A stretch of 5,486 nucleotides of DNA from DSNY01 sp037446035 (GCA_037446035.1 JBBIJJ010000236.1:1-5486); one strand, 5' to 3'. Counted from the first letter of the stretch, positions 1-5,486 are shown. Made by a program: numbers and translations. Notes: generated by a model not told the origin, from the sequence alone.

Positions 1-225
1 TTCCCGCAGCGAACGGGCGCGCGCCGGGTCGGACCACAACGGCGCGAAGCCGCGCCGCTCGTACAGCGCAGCGACCAGCGTACGTGCGGCGATCGAACCG
101 GCGCCGATCTGCGCATCGCCGCCGGCGCGCAACGCCTCGACGCGCTGGCGCAGCGCCTCGACCAGCGGCTCCCCGGGTGCCGCGGCGCGCAGCGGCCCCG
201 TCAGCGCCAGCAGCATCGGCAACAT
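1..225 (-). CDS. YcbB-type L,D-transpeptidase, N-terminal fragment (runs off left edge)
   Basis: Read on the minus strand, 75 codons are open from an ATG at 225 to the window edge. The fragment starts with a short hydrophobic stretch ending in AAA (residues 1-16), a possible signal peptide. An amphipathic helix follows (about 20-35), then a segment with LYERRGFAPLWSD at 54-66. That pattern (Tyr, Arg, Gly-Phe-x-Pro-x-Trp-x-Asp) is typical of the N-terminal scaffold domain of YcbB/LdtD L,D-transpeptidases, periplasmic enzymes that make 3-3 peptidoglycan cross-links. The catalytic YkuD domain with its Cys would lie beyond the edge, so activity cannot be judged. The start is uncertain. The ATG at 225 leaves a signal peptide without a basic n-region, an in-frame ATG at 369 would add 48 residues including an Arg-Lys pair before the hydrophobic stretch, and another ATG lies at 216. 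None has a clear Shine-Dalgarno. The divergent YcbK-type neighbour supports the call, since ycbB and ycbK are also neighbours in E. coli. Confidence 0.68.
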   Translation of the reverse strand, partial: MLPMLLALTGPLRAAAPGEPLVEALRQRVEALRAGGDAQIGAGSIAARTLVAALYERRGFAPLWSDPARARSLRE

Positions 226-506
226 GAGCGCACCGATCGCCGCCGGGCCGCGGGCGATCGTGCCCGCCAGCTTCCGTCCGACGGTCGGAGACCCTCGGCT
301 GGGCGCGCCGCGCTTTGCCCCCGAGTGGGCACAAGCGCAGCCGCACGCGCACTCCCTCGGCGCGCTCATGTGGCGCCCGAACGTGCGGTCATCCGAGCGC
401 CTGCGGTCCGATCCCACATTTCGATTGTTGCGGCGGCATACGTTGCCTTTAGCATCGCGCACCAGTGTGCCCCAAGACACACCGACCGCTGCACCGAAGG
501 CTTCGC
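226..506. promoter_or_regulatory. Divergent intergenic region between the YcbB-like and YcbK-like genes
   Basis: This 281-base stretch separates two divergent genes and should hold promoters for both. The part from about 415 to 485 is less GC-rich than its surroundings. On the plus strand, TTGTTG (425-430), a 17-base spacer and TTTAGC (448-453) form a weak sigma-70-like candidate with three matches in each box. A small inverted repeat, GTGTG (465-469) and CACAC (478-482) with an 8-base loop, lies downstream and could be an operator or chance. Positions 226-369 may instead be coding if the minus-strand gene starts at 369. No conserved RNA or known operator is recognised here. Confidence 0.35.
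496..500 (+). promoter_or_regulatory. Ribosome-binding site of the YcbK-like gene
   Basis: GAAGG lies six bases before the ATG at 507. It decides the start: the longer in-frame ATG at 465 has no comparable site and would put 14 extra residues before the twin-arginine signal. Confidence 0.65.
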
Positions 507-1058
507 ATGACGCAATCCATCCCGTCCCGCGTGACGGCGCCGCGCCGGCGCTGCTTTTTGCAGGCGTTCGGGCTGGCCGCAGCCGGACTGGCCGTCGCGC
601 CACGCGCTTGGGCGGAAGCGCCGCGTTCGATCTCCTTCTATCACACGCACACGAGCGAGCGTTTGAGCGTCGTCTATTTCGAGCGCGGCGCGTATGTGCC
701 GGAAGCGCTCGCGTCGATCAACGCGTTGTTGCGCGACTTTCGCACCGGGGCTGCGACCGCCATCGACGTGCGGCTGTTCGACACGCTGCACGCGCTGAAT
801 CTCGCGTGCGGCGCCGGCACGTTCGAGGTGATCTCGGCGTTCCGTTCGCCGCAGACCAACGCGATGCTCAGGGGCCGCAGCCGCGGTGTCGCGACGAACA
901 GCCTGCACACGCAGGGCCGCGCCATCGACGTTCGGCTCGCCGGGCGCGACACGCGCCATCTGCGCGATGCGGCGGTTGCGTTGGCGGCGGGCGGCGTGGG
1001 CCACTACGCGTCGTCCGACTTCGTCCACCTCGACACCGGACCCTTCCGCACCTGGTAA
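507..1058 (+). CDS. ycbK: YcbK/DUF882-family (MepK-like) murein endopeptidase, Tat-exported
   Basis: This 183-residue protein is a probable periplasmic zinc peptidase of the DUF882/peptidase M15-like family. E. coli MepK (YcbK), the family's characterised member, cleaves peptidoglycan cross-links. The N-terminus carries a twin-arginine signal: an Arg run at 13-15 followed by CFLQ (RR-x-F-L pattern), a hydrophobic h-region (about 20-31) and a probable cut after AWA (34-36). The mature part opens with the family block SFYHTHTSERL (43-53). It continues with EVISAFRSPQTN (107-118), the motif SLHTQGRAIDV (132-142) and FVHLDTGPFRTW at the C-terminus (172-183). Predicted zinc ligands are His134, Asp141 and His174, all present, so the enzyme looks intact. 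Length is normal for the family. The start at 507 is chosen from the GAAGG site and the signal peptide. The gene is divergent from the YcbB-type gene and probably co-transcribed with the next gene, 53 bases downstream. Family assignment is firm; exact bond specificity is inferred. Confidence 0.93.
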   Translation: MTQSIPSRVTAPRRRCFLQAFGLAAAGLAVAPRAWAEAPRSISFYHTHTSERLSVVYFERGAYVPEALASINALLRDFRTGAATAIDVRLFDTLHALNLACGAGTFEVISAFRSPQTNAMLRGRSRGVATNSLHTQGRAIDVRLAGRDTRHLRDAAVALAAGGVGHYASSDFVHLDTGPFRTW

Positions 1059-1111
1059 ACGGCGCGCACCGCGCTTGACCGAAGCCAACGCCCCGCCGCT
1101 CGCGTCGGCGT

Positions 1112-1792
1112 ATGGTGGAGCGGCTGAACAGGATGCCGCTCGGGCCTCACTGCATGTCGATGTTGCCTGTCCGCGTCGCGGCCGGCGTGGCCGCGGTATG
1201 GCTGTTGACGGCGGCGTCGTGCCGCCCTGTCTATGCGGACCGGCCGCTCGGCCGCGCGCCGGTAGCTTTGCCGAACGCGCAGCTCGCGACCGACGGGCTG
1301 TGGTGCTCGCGGCAGGACAAGTCGCGCTGCTGGACCGTCAGCATCGCGGATGCCGACAACGGCGTCCTGACGGTCGCGCCGTTGCGCGACGCGCGCGCGG
1401 GCGAGCCGGTGCGCGTGCACGTGCGCCACGCGGTGACGCCGAAGGCCAAGCCGCACGAGCTCGGTTTTCTGATCCTCAGCGAAGAGGATGCCGAGCTTAA
1501 GGGCACGTACCTGTGGGCGCTCGCCGCGCCGGTGGACTCGGCGATGCTGCTGGTGTGGTTTCCGTTCGCGAACAACAACGCTTTCGCCGCGATGGTCGAG
1601 CGCGGCGAGCTGCGCGGGCGACGGGTGGAGCCGGCGGGCGCCGGACGCAGCGGGTTGTTCGGCGAACCGACCGAGCAGACGGTCGTCCTCGAGCGCCTGA
1701 CCGACGAATACCTGCAGCTCATCGTCGACCGCCGCGGGCGGTTCTTCGATCTGTCGACGACGGCGGTCTACGAGCGCGTCTGGTCGCGTTGA
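1112..1792 (+). CDS. Uncharacterised exported protein or lipoprotein
   Basis: I do not recognise the family of this 226-residue protein. A hydrophobic segment (about 22-35) follows a weakly basic start and ends either at a lipobox-like AASC (Cys37), which lacks the usual Leu at -3, or at a signal peptidase I-like VYA (40-42). The protein is therefore probably periplasmic or outer-membrane anchored. The mature part begins with DGLWCSRQDKSRCW, which holds two cysteines seven residues apart that could form a disulfide. It appears to be beta-rich, with a conserved-looking ELGFLILSEEDAELKGTY block near the middle and LLVWFPFANNNAF after it. There is no catalytic motif I can name. The start is uncertain: ATG codons at 1112, 1133, 1154 and 1160 share the frame and none has a well-placed Shine-Dalgarno. 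It probably forms an operon with the YcbK-type gene, so an envelope role is plausible but not shown. It is convergent with the dehydrogenase gene, 18 bases apart. Confidence 0.75.
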   Translation: MVERLNRMPLGPHCMSMLPVRVAAGVAAVWLLTAASCRPVYADRPLGRAPVALPNAQLATDGLWCSRQDKSRCWTVSIADADNGVLTVAPLRDARAGEPVRVHVRHAVTPKAKPHELGFLILSEEDAELKGTYLWALAAPVDSAMLLVWFPFANNNAFAAMVERGELRGRRVEPAGAGRSGLFGEPTEQTVVLERLTDEYLQLIVDRRGRFFDLSTTAVYERVWSR

Positions 1793-1810
1793 CCCGCGCT
1801 CGGGCCGCTG

Positions 1811-3103
1811 TCAGGCCGGGCGTCTCTTGCGTTTGCTGGAAAAGGCGCGCTTTTTCGGGCGCGCTCGCGGCGGCAGCACGGCGCGCAGCAGCGCTTCACA
1901 GTCGCGCTGCGACATCACGCGCGGCACCGGGTAATTGAGGTCCGCCTCGCGGCACGCCGCCCGCGCGAGCGCGGGGATGTCCTCTTCGCGCAGCGCATCG
2001 AGCGATTGCGGGATGTCGATTCGGCGGCTCAGTGCCTCGACCGCGTCGAGGAACTTGCGCGCAAGCTGCGGCGGCGCCTCGCCCGCGTCGGCGAGTTTCG
2101 CGCGCCGCGCCAGTGCGGCCAGCTTGGCGGTGATCGCTTCGCTCGAAAAGCGCAGCACGTGCGGCAGCATGATCGCGTTGGCCAGCCCGTGCGGCGTGTG
2201 GTACTTGCCGCCCAACTGGTGCGCGATCGCGTGCACGTTGCCCACGTTGGCGCGCGTGAATGCCAGCCCCGCGTAGGTCGAGGCCAGCGCCATCTGCTCG
2301 CGCGCCGCCAGATCGTCGCCGTGCTCGTACGCGCGCGGCAGGTTCTCGAAGATCATGCCGACGGCGGCGAGCGCCATGTGATCGGTGAACCGGGTGCCCC
2401 AGTAGCCGATGAATGCCTCGATCGCGTGCGTCAGCGCATCCATGCCGGAGGCGGCGGTCACCTCGCGCGGCAGCCCGGTCATCAGCAGCGGATCGAGCGC
2501 GGCCATCTTCGGCACGATGCGCGTGTCGGCGATCACGAGCTTGGCTTCGCGCTGCGGATCGGAGATCACCGCGGCCACCGTCACCTCGGACCCGGTGCCG
2601 GCGGTGGTCGGCACCGCGTAGATCGGCGGCGGCGCATGGAGGCCGCGGAAATAGCCGACCAGTTCGCGCGGGTGCTTGCCGTTGGCGGCGGCCAGGCCGA
2701 TCGCCTTGGCCGCATCGATCGCCGAGCCGCCGCCGATCGCCACCAGCGCGTCGCACCTGGCGTAGCGGAAAAGCTCGATGCCCTTCTCGATCACCGGGAT
2801 CGGCGCGTCGGCGGCGATCTGGTCGAACACGACGAGTTTCTCATCCGCGCTCGGGCAGGCCGAACGCAGGGCTTCGGTCAGCGGTCGCGCCAATCCGAGT
2901 TTGGCGACGACCGGATCGGTGACCAGCATGATCCGGCGATGGCCGAAACCCGCGATCGCACGGCCGAGCCGCGCGCTCGCCCCCGGACCCACCAGCAGCG
3001 TCGGCTGCGGGATCGGCAGCAGGCGCGTGACGACGCCGGCAGCGCGTTTCGCCGCAGGCAGCCCGATCGAGCGGGCGAGATCGCCAAGACTGTTCGGAAT
3101 CAA
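1811..3103 (-). CDS. Iron-containing alcohol dehydrogenase (group III ADH)
   Basis: This 430-residue cytoplasmic enzyme belongs to the Fe-ADH family (FucO, YiaY, AdhB relatives), which interconverts alcohols and aldehydes with NAD(P)H. The nucleotide-binding motif GGGSAIDAAKA lies at 124-134 and PTTAGTGSE at 165-173. Metal ligands expected from FucO are all present: Asp222 and His226 in SGMDALTHAIEAF, then His291 and His305 (TPHG) with the usual 14-residue spacing. The enzyme is about 45 residues longer than most family members (about 385), with an extra 25 or so at the N-terminus and a strongly basic tail of about 20 residues (PPRARPKKRAFSSKRKRRPA). The start is a TTG; a GGAGG site lies six bases upstream, an in-frame stop lies just before it and no ATG is near, so the rare start is well supported. 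The substrate cannot be read from sequence. The divergent acyl-ACP-reductase-like neighbour suggests fatty or other long-chain aldehydes, which is an inference. Confidence 0.95.
   Translation of the reverse strand: MIPNSLGDLARSIGLPAAKRAAGVVTRLLPIPQPTLLVGPGASARLGRAIAGFGHRRIMLVTDPVVAKLGLARPLTEALRSACPSADEKLVVFDQIAADAPIPVIEKGIELFRYARCDALVAIGGGSAIDAAKAIGLAAANGKHPRELVGYFRGLHAPPPIYAVPTTAGTGSEVTVAAVISDPQREAKLVIADTRIVPKMAALDPLLMTGLPREVTAASGMDALTHAIEAFIGYWGTRFTDHMALAAVGMIFENLPRAYEHGDDLAAREQMALASTYAGLAFTRANVGNVHAIAHQLGGKYHTPHGLANAIMLPHVLRFSSEAITAKLAALARRAKLADAGEAPPQLARKFLDAVEALSRRIDIPQSLDALREEDIPALARAACREADLNYPVPRVMSQRDCEALLRAVLPPRARPKKRAFSSKRKRRPA
1839..1856. terminator. Possible terminator-like hairpin inside the dehydrogenase 3' end
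   Basis: GAAAAGGCGCGCTTTTTC can fold into a seven-pair stem, with one G-U pair and a CGCG loop, and carries A and T tracts on either side of a GC core. It lies 47 bases after the stop of the plus-strand gene at 1792 and could end that transcript. For the minus-strand gene it lies inside the coding part of the basic tail. The GC core is short and the T tract forms part of the stem, so this is weak. Confidence 0.25.
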
Positions 3104-3109
3104 AGGGAT

Positions 3110-3114
3110 CCTCC
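3110..3114 (-). promoter_or_regulatory. Strong Shine-Dalgarno for the TTG-started dehydrogenase
   Basis: GGAGG on the minus strand is followed by six bases and then TTG at 3103-3101. This is the best ribosome-binding site in the window and settles the start codon. Confidence 0.8.
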
Positions 3115-3147
3115 GCGAGCTGTGGTTGACTATTTAGCATTACGCAA

Positions 3148-3321
3148 CCTCGTGACACCCCCACCTTGCGAGTTCGCTTCGCGCTGGCTGTCGCCGGTTC
3201 CGTCATCCCGAGCGAAGCCGAGGGATCTCGGCACTGCAAGCAGCGGAGATTCCTCGCCGTTGGCTCGGAATGACGAGGGCTGAGGCCTGCGGGCGCCAAG
3301 CGGTTGGCACGTGTCACGAGG
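3148..3321. repeat. Exact 11-bp inverted repeat flanking the divergent spacer (possible shared operator)
   Basis: CCTCGTGACAC at 3148-3158 recurs inverted as GTGTCACGAGG at 3311-3321. Read in the direction of each gene, the same 11 bases lie 44 bases before the dehydrogenase start and 71 bases before the start of the long reductase gene. In both cases an AT-rich TAAAT-containing stretch follows within about 20 bases. The right copy overlaps CACGTG and sits in a near-palindrome, TGGCACGTGTCA (3305-3316). A shared regulator site or duplicated promoter element would explain the placement. No target-site duplication is seen outside the copies, which argues against them being transposon ends. Confidence 0.4.
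3201..3275. repeat. REP/MITE-like imperfect palindrome
   Basis: The left arm (3201-3229, beginning CGTCATCCCGAGCGAAGCC) and the right arm (3246-3275, ending GGCTCGGAATGACG) are imperfect inverted repeats of 29 and 30 bases, with about five mismatches and one single-base gap. The loop is 16 bases. The GTCATCCCGAGC...GGGATCTC pattern resembles dispersed palindromic repeats that I recall from many bacterial genomes, usually intergenic and multicopy. The element lies in the middle of a divergent spacer, so it is not at a transcript end. There is no second copy in this window. Confidence 0.7.
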
Positions 3322-3339
3322 ATAAGAAAGGGTGAATAA

Positions 3340-3396
3340 ATGTACTGGCGCGGCGCCGGCCGCGCACAAACGCATTTCGGCACGGATTGCAGATGA
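3340..3396 (+). CDS. Putative 18-residue leader peptide overlapping the reductase start
   Basis: An ATG at 3340 opens an 18-codon ORF encoding MYWRGAGRAQTHFGTDCR. Its purine-rich Shine-Dalgarno (AAAGGG, 3327-3332) lies seven bases before the ATG and is better than the site before the long gene. Its TGA (3394-3396) overlaps the long gene's ATG (3393-3395) as ATGA, the classic arrangement for translational coupling. The peptide has no recognisable function and no run of a single amino acid that would suggest attenuation. Translation is unproven and the overlap could be chance. Confidence 0.4.
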   Translation: MYWRGAGRAQTHFGTDCR

Positions 3397-5486
3397 AGCA
3401 TGTGATCGGCGTCAGCCTCGGCGCACGCAGCCAGGACTTCGAGTTCACGACCCGCTTTCTCGGGCACCGGATGAGCGTTCGGCGCGTCGGCGCCGACGGC
3501 AGCAGCGAGCGCGCGGCCCGGCTGCTGCGTCACTGGGAGACCCGCGCGGACGCGATCGGGCTGGGGGTGGCGAACAACGGCCGCGCCGCGCTCGGCGCCG
3601 CCGACGACGAGGCCGGCGCGCAACTGGCGCGGATCGTGACCCGCACGCCGGTGACCACCGGCGCGCGGCTTGGCGACATTTTCGTCGAGTGGGCGGTGCG
3701 CCGCGCGCAGATCGTCCTCGGCAACTACTTCAACAACAGCAAGGTGCTGTTTTTTTCCGGCACCGCCGACTACAAGCTGGCGATGGCGATGTCGGAGTAC
3801 ACCGACAACCTGCAGTTCGCCGATCCGGTCTGCCAGCTCGGCGTGCCCAAGCTGCTGACCTCGCTGCAGGCGCTGTCGCTGTATGCGCGCGGCGCGCACT
3901 ACGTCGCCGACTGGAAGCCGCGCAGACTGCCGGCAGCGCCGGTGCTCAAGCTGTGGTCGAACCACGTGTTGCGCAAGGCGATGGCGAGTGCGACCGTGAT
4001 CGTCGCACCGGTGCACGCGCTGGACGACTTCGGCCTCGAGGAGCTGGCCGGCAAGACGATCATCACCTCGACCGTCAACGACGAACGCATCGCGCAGTTC
4101 GGCGACAAGGGCGTGCACATGGTGATCGACGGCGCGCCTTTCATGGCCGGGCACGTGCTGGGTCCGCACCTGCTCGACGCGATGATCGTCGCCGCCACCG
4201 GCAAGGCGCCGGACGAACTGCTCGACGACGACTATCTCGACATCGTCACCGAACTGCAACTGGAGCCGCGCATCCTGTATCCGAACGGCTTCAAACGCGT
4301 CAACCGCTTCGCGTTCGTGATCCATCCGCTGTCGCAGGAGTATTTCAAGGTCGTCAAGCCGATCGAGATCCTGTCGCGCGTGTCGCCGCCGGTGTTCCTG
4401 GACTCGGTCGAAAAGGTCATGGCGTACGCACCGCCGTTCGTCTACTCGCGCGTGACCGGCATCCGGTCGCCCACTGGTGTCGAGGCCGAAGGCTGGCTGA
4501 TCTCGGTCGGCGGCACGCCGCGCGAGATCATGAGCCGCAGCCCCGAGTTCACGTATCGGCGGCTGGTCGACGCGGCCAGGATGGCGCGCAAGCTCGGCGC
4601 GCAGATCATGGGGCTGGGCGCGTTCACCAAGGTCGTCGGCGACGCCGGTGTGTCGGTCGCCAAGCGCGCGCCGCTGCCGATCACGACCGGCAACTCGTAC
4701 AGCGCCTCGGGCGCGTTATGGGCCGCGCACGATGCGCTGCTGCGCATGCGGCTGCTGCCGCCGCCGCGCGGCAAGGAGCGCGTCAAGTTCAAGGCGATGG
4801 TGGTCGGCGCCACCGGATCGATCGGCTCGGTCTGCGCCCGTCTTCTGGTCAAGGCCGCCGAGGACGTGTATCTCGTTTCGCCCGAGACCGCAAAACTGCT
4901 CGCGTTGAAGGAGTCGATCCTGAAGGAAACGCCGGATGCCTTGGTGCATCTGTCCGCGCGTGCCGACAAGGACCTTGCCGACATGGACATGATCGTCACC
5001 GCGACCTCCGGTGCCGGCAAGCGGGTGCTGGACATCATGAAGGTCAAGCCCGGTTGCGTGATCACCGACGTCGCGCGCCCGCTGGATCTGCCGCCGGAGG
5101 AGGTGGCCAAGCGGCCCGACGTGCTCGTGATCGAGTCCGGCGAAATCGAGCTGCCGGGCGACGTGCAGATGAAGAACATCGGGCTGCCGAAGAACGTCGT
5201 GTACGCGTGTCTGGCGGAGACGATCGTGCTCGCGCTCGAAGGGCGCTTCGAGAACTTCACCGTCGGCCGCGCGATCGAGTGGGAGAAGGTGCGCGAGATC
5301 TACAAGCTGGGGCTGAAGCACGGCATGAAGCTCGCCGCGATCTCCGGCGTCAACGGGCCATTCACCGACGAGGACATCGAGCGTGTGCGCACGCTCGCGC
5401 TCGAGGCGCGCGCGCGGCAGGCCGCGCGCGAAGCGGCGCAGGCGAAGAAGGCGGCGCGCGTTCGCGCGAAGTCGGCAGCCGCCGTC
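3393..5486 (+). CDS. Two-domain dehydrogenase with C-terminal acyl-ACP-reductase (AAR)-like domain, 3' end missing
   Basis: The frame stays open for 698 codons and leaves the window without a stop. Residues 306 to about 650 resemble cyanobacterial long-chain acyl-ACP reductase, which reduces acyl thioesters to aldehydes with NADPH. The domain opens with FAFVIHPLSQEYF (compare FGLIGHLTS in AAR). TTGNSYSA follows at 431-438, then the Rossmann loop VVGATGSIGS at 470-479. YACLAETIVLALEG contains Cys606, which aligns with the AAR cysteine that carries the acyl group. GRAIEWEKVREIYKLGLKHG follows. Residues 1 to about 300 form a separate domain with MKHVIGVSLG at the start, ADAIGLG (52-58) and TPVTTG (85-90). 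From memory this recalls proteins annotated as quinate 5-dehydrogenase, and its function is unknown. The C-terminus becomes an Ala/Arg/Lys-rich tail (about 664 onward). AAR alone is about 340 residues, so this protein is roughly twice the length. The ATG at 3393 has only a weak GGA site six bases upstream but overlaps a leader ORF. No frameshift is seen. Confidence 0.88.
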   Translation, partial: MKHVIGVSLGARSQDFEFTTRFLGHRMSVRRVGADGSSERAARLLRHWETRADAIGLGVANNGRAALGAADDEAGAQLARIVTRTPVTTGARLGDIFVEWAVRRAQIVLGNYFNNSKVLFFSGTADYKLAMAMSEYTDNLQFADPVCQLGVPKLLTSLQALSLYARGAHYVADWKPRRLPAAPVLKLWSNHVLRKAMASATVIVAPVHALDDFGLEELAGKTIITSTVNDERIAQFGDKGVHMVIDGAPFMAGHVLGPHLLDAMIVAATGKAPDELLDDDYLDIVTELQLEPRILYPNGFKRVNRFAFVIHPLSQEYFKVVKPIEILSRVSPPVFLDSVEKVMAYAPPFVYSRVTGIRSPTGVEAEGWLISVGGTPREIMSRSPEFTYRRLVDAARMARKLGAQIMGLGAFTKVVGDAGVSVAKRAPLPITTGNSYSASGALWAAHDALLRMRLLPPPRGKERVKFKAMVVGATGSIGSVCARLLVKAAEDVYLVSPETAKLLALKESILKETPDALVHLSARADKDLADMDMIVTATSGAGKRVLDIMKVKPGCVITDVARPLDLPPEEVAKRPDVLVIESGEIELPGDVQMKNIGLPKNVVYACLAETIVLALEGRFENFTVGRAIEWEKVREIYKLGLKHGMKLAAISGVNGPFTDEDIERVRTLALEARARQAAREAAQAKKAARVRAKSAAAV

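Noticed and set aside
1062..1074. GCGCG-CAC-CGCGC hairpin just after the YcbK-type gene
   Set aside because: The stem has only five pairs and no T tract follows. Such GC palindromes arise often in this composition, and the next gene is close enough to be co-transcribed.
224..1078. Plus-strand open frame of 284 codons overlapping the YcbK-type gene in another frame
   Set aside because: Its composition is Arg/Ala/His-rich and it covers both the intergenic region and the real gene out of frame.
366..1088. Minus-strand open frame opposite the YcbK-type gene
   Set aside because: The plus strand shows a complete zinc-peptidase motif set with a Tat signal; the antisense frame has none.
3126..3131. 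TTGACT as a plus-strand -35 box
   Set aside because: No acceptable -10 box lies 16-18 bases downstream, and it is more than 260 bases from the plus-strand gene start.
2006..3283. Long plus-strand open frame (425 codons) opposite the alcohol dehydrogenase
   Set aside because: It is antisense to a firmly identified Fe-ADH, and its translation is dominated by Arg, Gly, His and Asp with no domain pattern. This is a usual shadow in GC-rich DNA.
3305..3320. TGGCACG at 3305-3311 as a sigma-54 -24 element
   Set aside because: No GC-containing -12 box (TTGCA/T) is found at the required spacing.
3148..3321. The 11-bp inverted repeat read as terminal repeats of a 174-bp MITE
   Set aside because: There is no target-site duplication at the outer edges, similarity stops at 11 bases, and the copies sit at promoter-like positions for both genes.
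2841..4325. Minus-strand open frame of 494 codons across the dehydrogenase start, the spacer and the N-terminal domain of the reductase
   Set aside because: It runs through the palindromic repeat and opposite two supported genes; the product is Arg/His/Val-rich low-complexity sequence without recognisable motifs.
4442..5260. Minus-strand open frame of 272 codons opposite the AAR-like domain
   Set aside because: The sense strand carries clear AAR motifs. The antisense product is Ser/Arg/Thr-rich and has no family features.

Overview
The window is GC-rich bacterial DNA with dense coding, Shine-Dalgarno-led genes and a Tat-type signal peptide. The gene families (YcbB/YcbK-type cell-wall enzymes, an iron-dependent alcohol dehydrogenase and an acyl-ACP-reductase-like protein) suggest a Gram-negative proteobacterium. 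A betaproteobacterium is my best guess, from family resemblance and composition only; no rRNA or marker gene is present to test it.

Left part (1-1792), cell envelope. A truncated gene on the minus strand runs off the left edge and looks like the N-terminus of a YcbB-type L,D-transpeptidase. It is divergent from a complete YcbK/DUF882 (MepK-like) murein endopeptidase gene (507-1058) with a twin-arginine signal and an intact H/D/H zinc triad. A small exported or lipid-anchored protein of unknown function (1112-1792) follows 53 bases later, probably in the same operon. The divergent promoter region lies between about 226 and 506.

Right part (1811-5486), aldehyde/alcohol metabolism. An iron-containing alcohol dehydrogenase (minus strand, 1811-3103) starts at a TTG with a strong Shine-Dalgarno. 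It is divergent from a long gene (plus strand, from 3393, running off the right edge) of at least 698 codons. The C-terminal half of that protein resembles cyanobacterial long-chain acyl-ACP reductase (AAR). Its N-terminal half, about 300 residues, is a separate domain that I can only relate loosely to proteins annotated as 'quinate 5-dehydrogenase'. Together the two genes suggest a module in which an acyl thioester is reduced to an aldehyde and then to an alcohol. This is inferred from neighbourhood and family.

The 289-base spacer between these two genes is the richest non-coding part. It holds a REP/MITE-like imperfect palindrome (3201-3275), an exact 11-bp inverted repeat placed upstream of each divergent gene (3148-3158 and 3311-3321), and an 18-codon leader ORF (3340-3396) with a better ribosome-binding site than the long gene. 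The leader's stop overlaps the long gene's start as ATGA, the usual layout for translational coupling. No tRNA, rRNA, CRISPR array or complete insertion sequence is visible.
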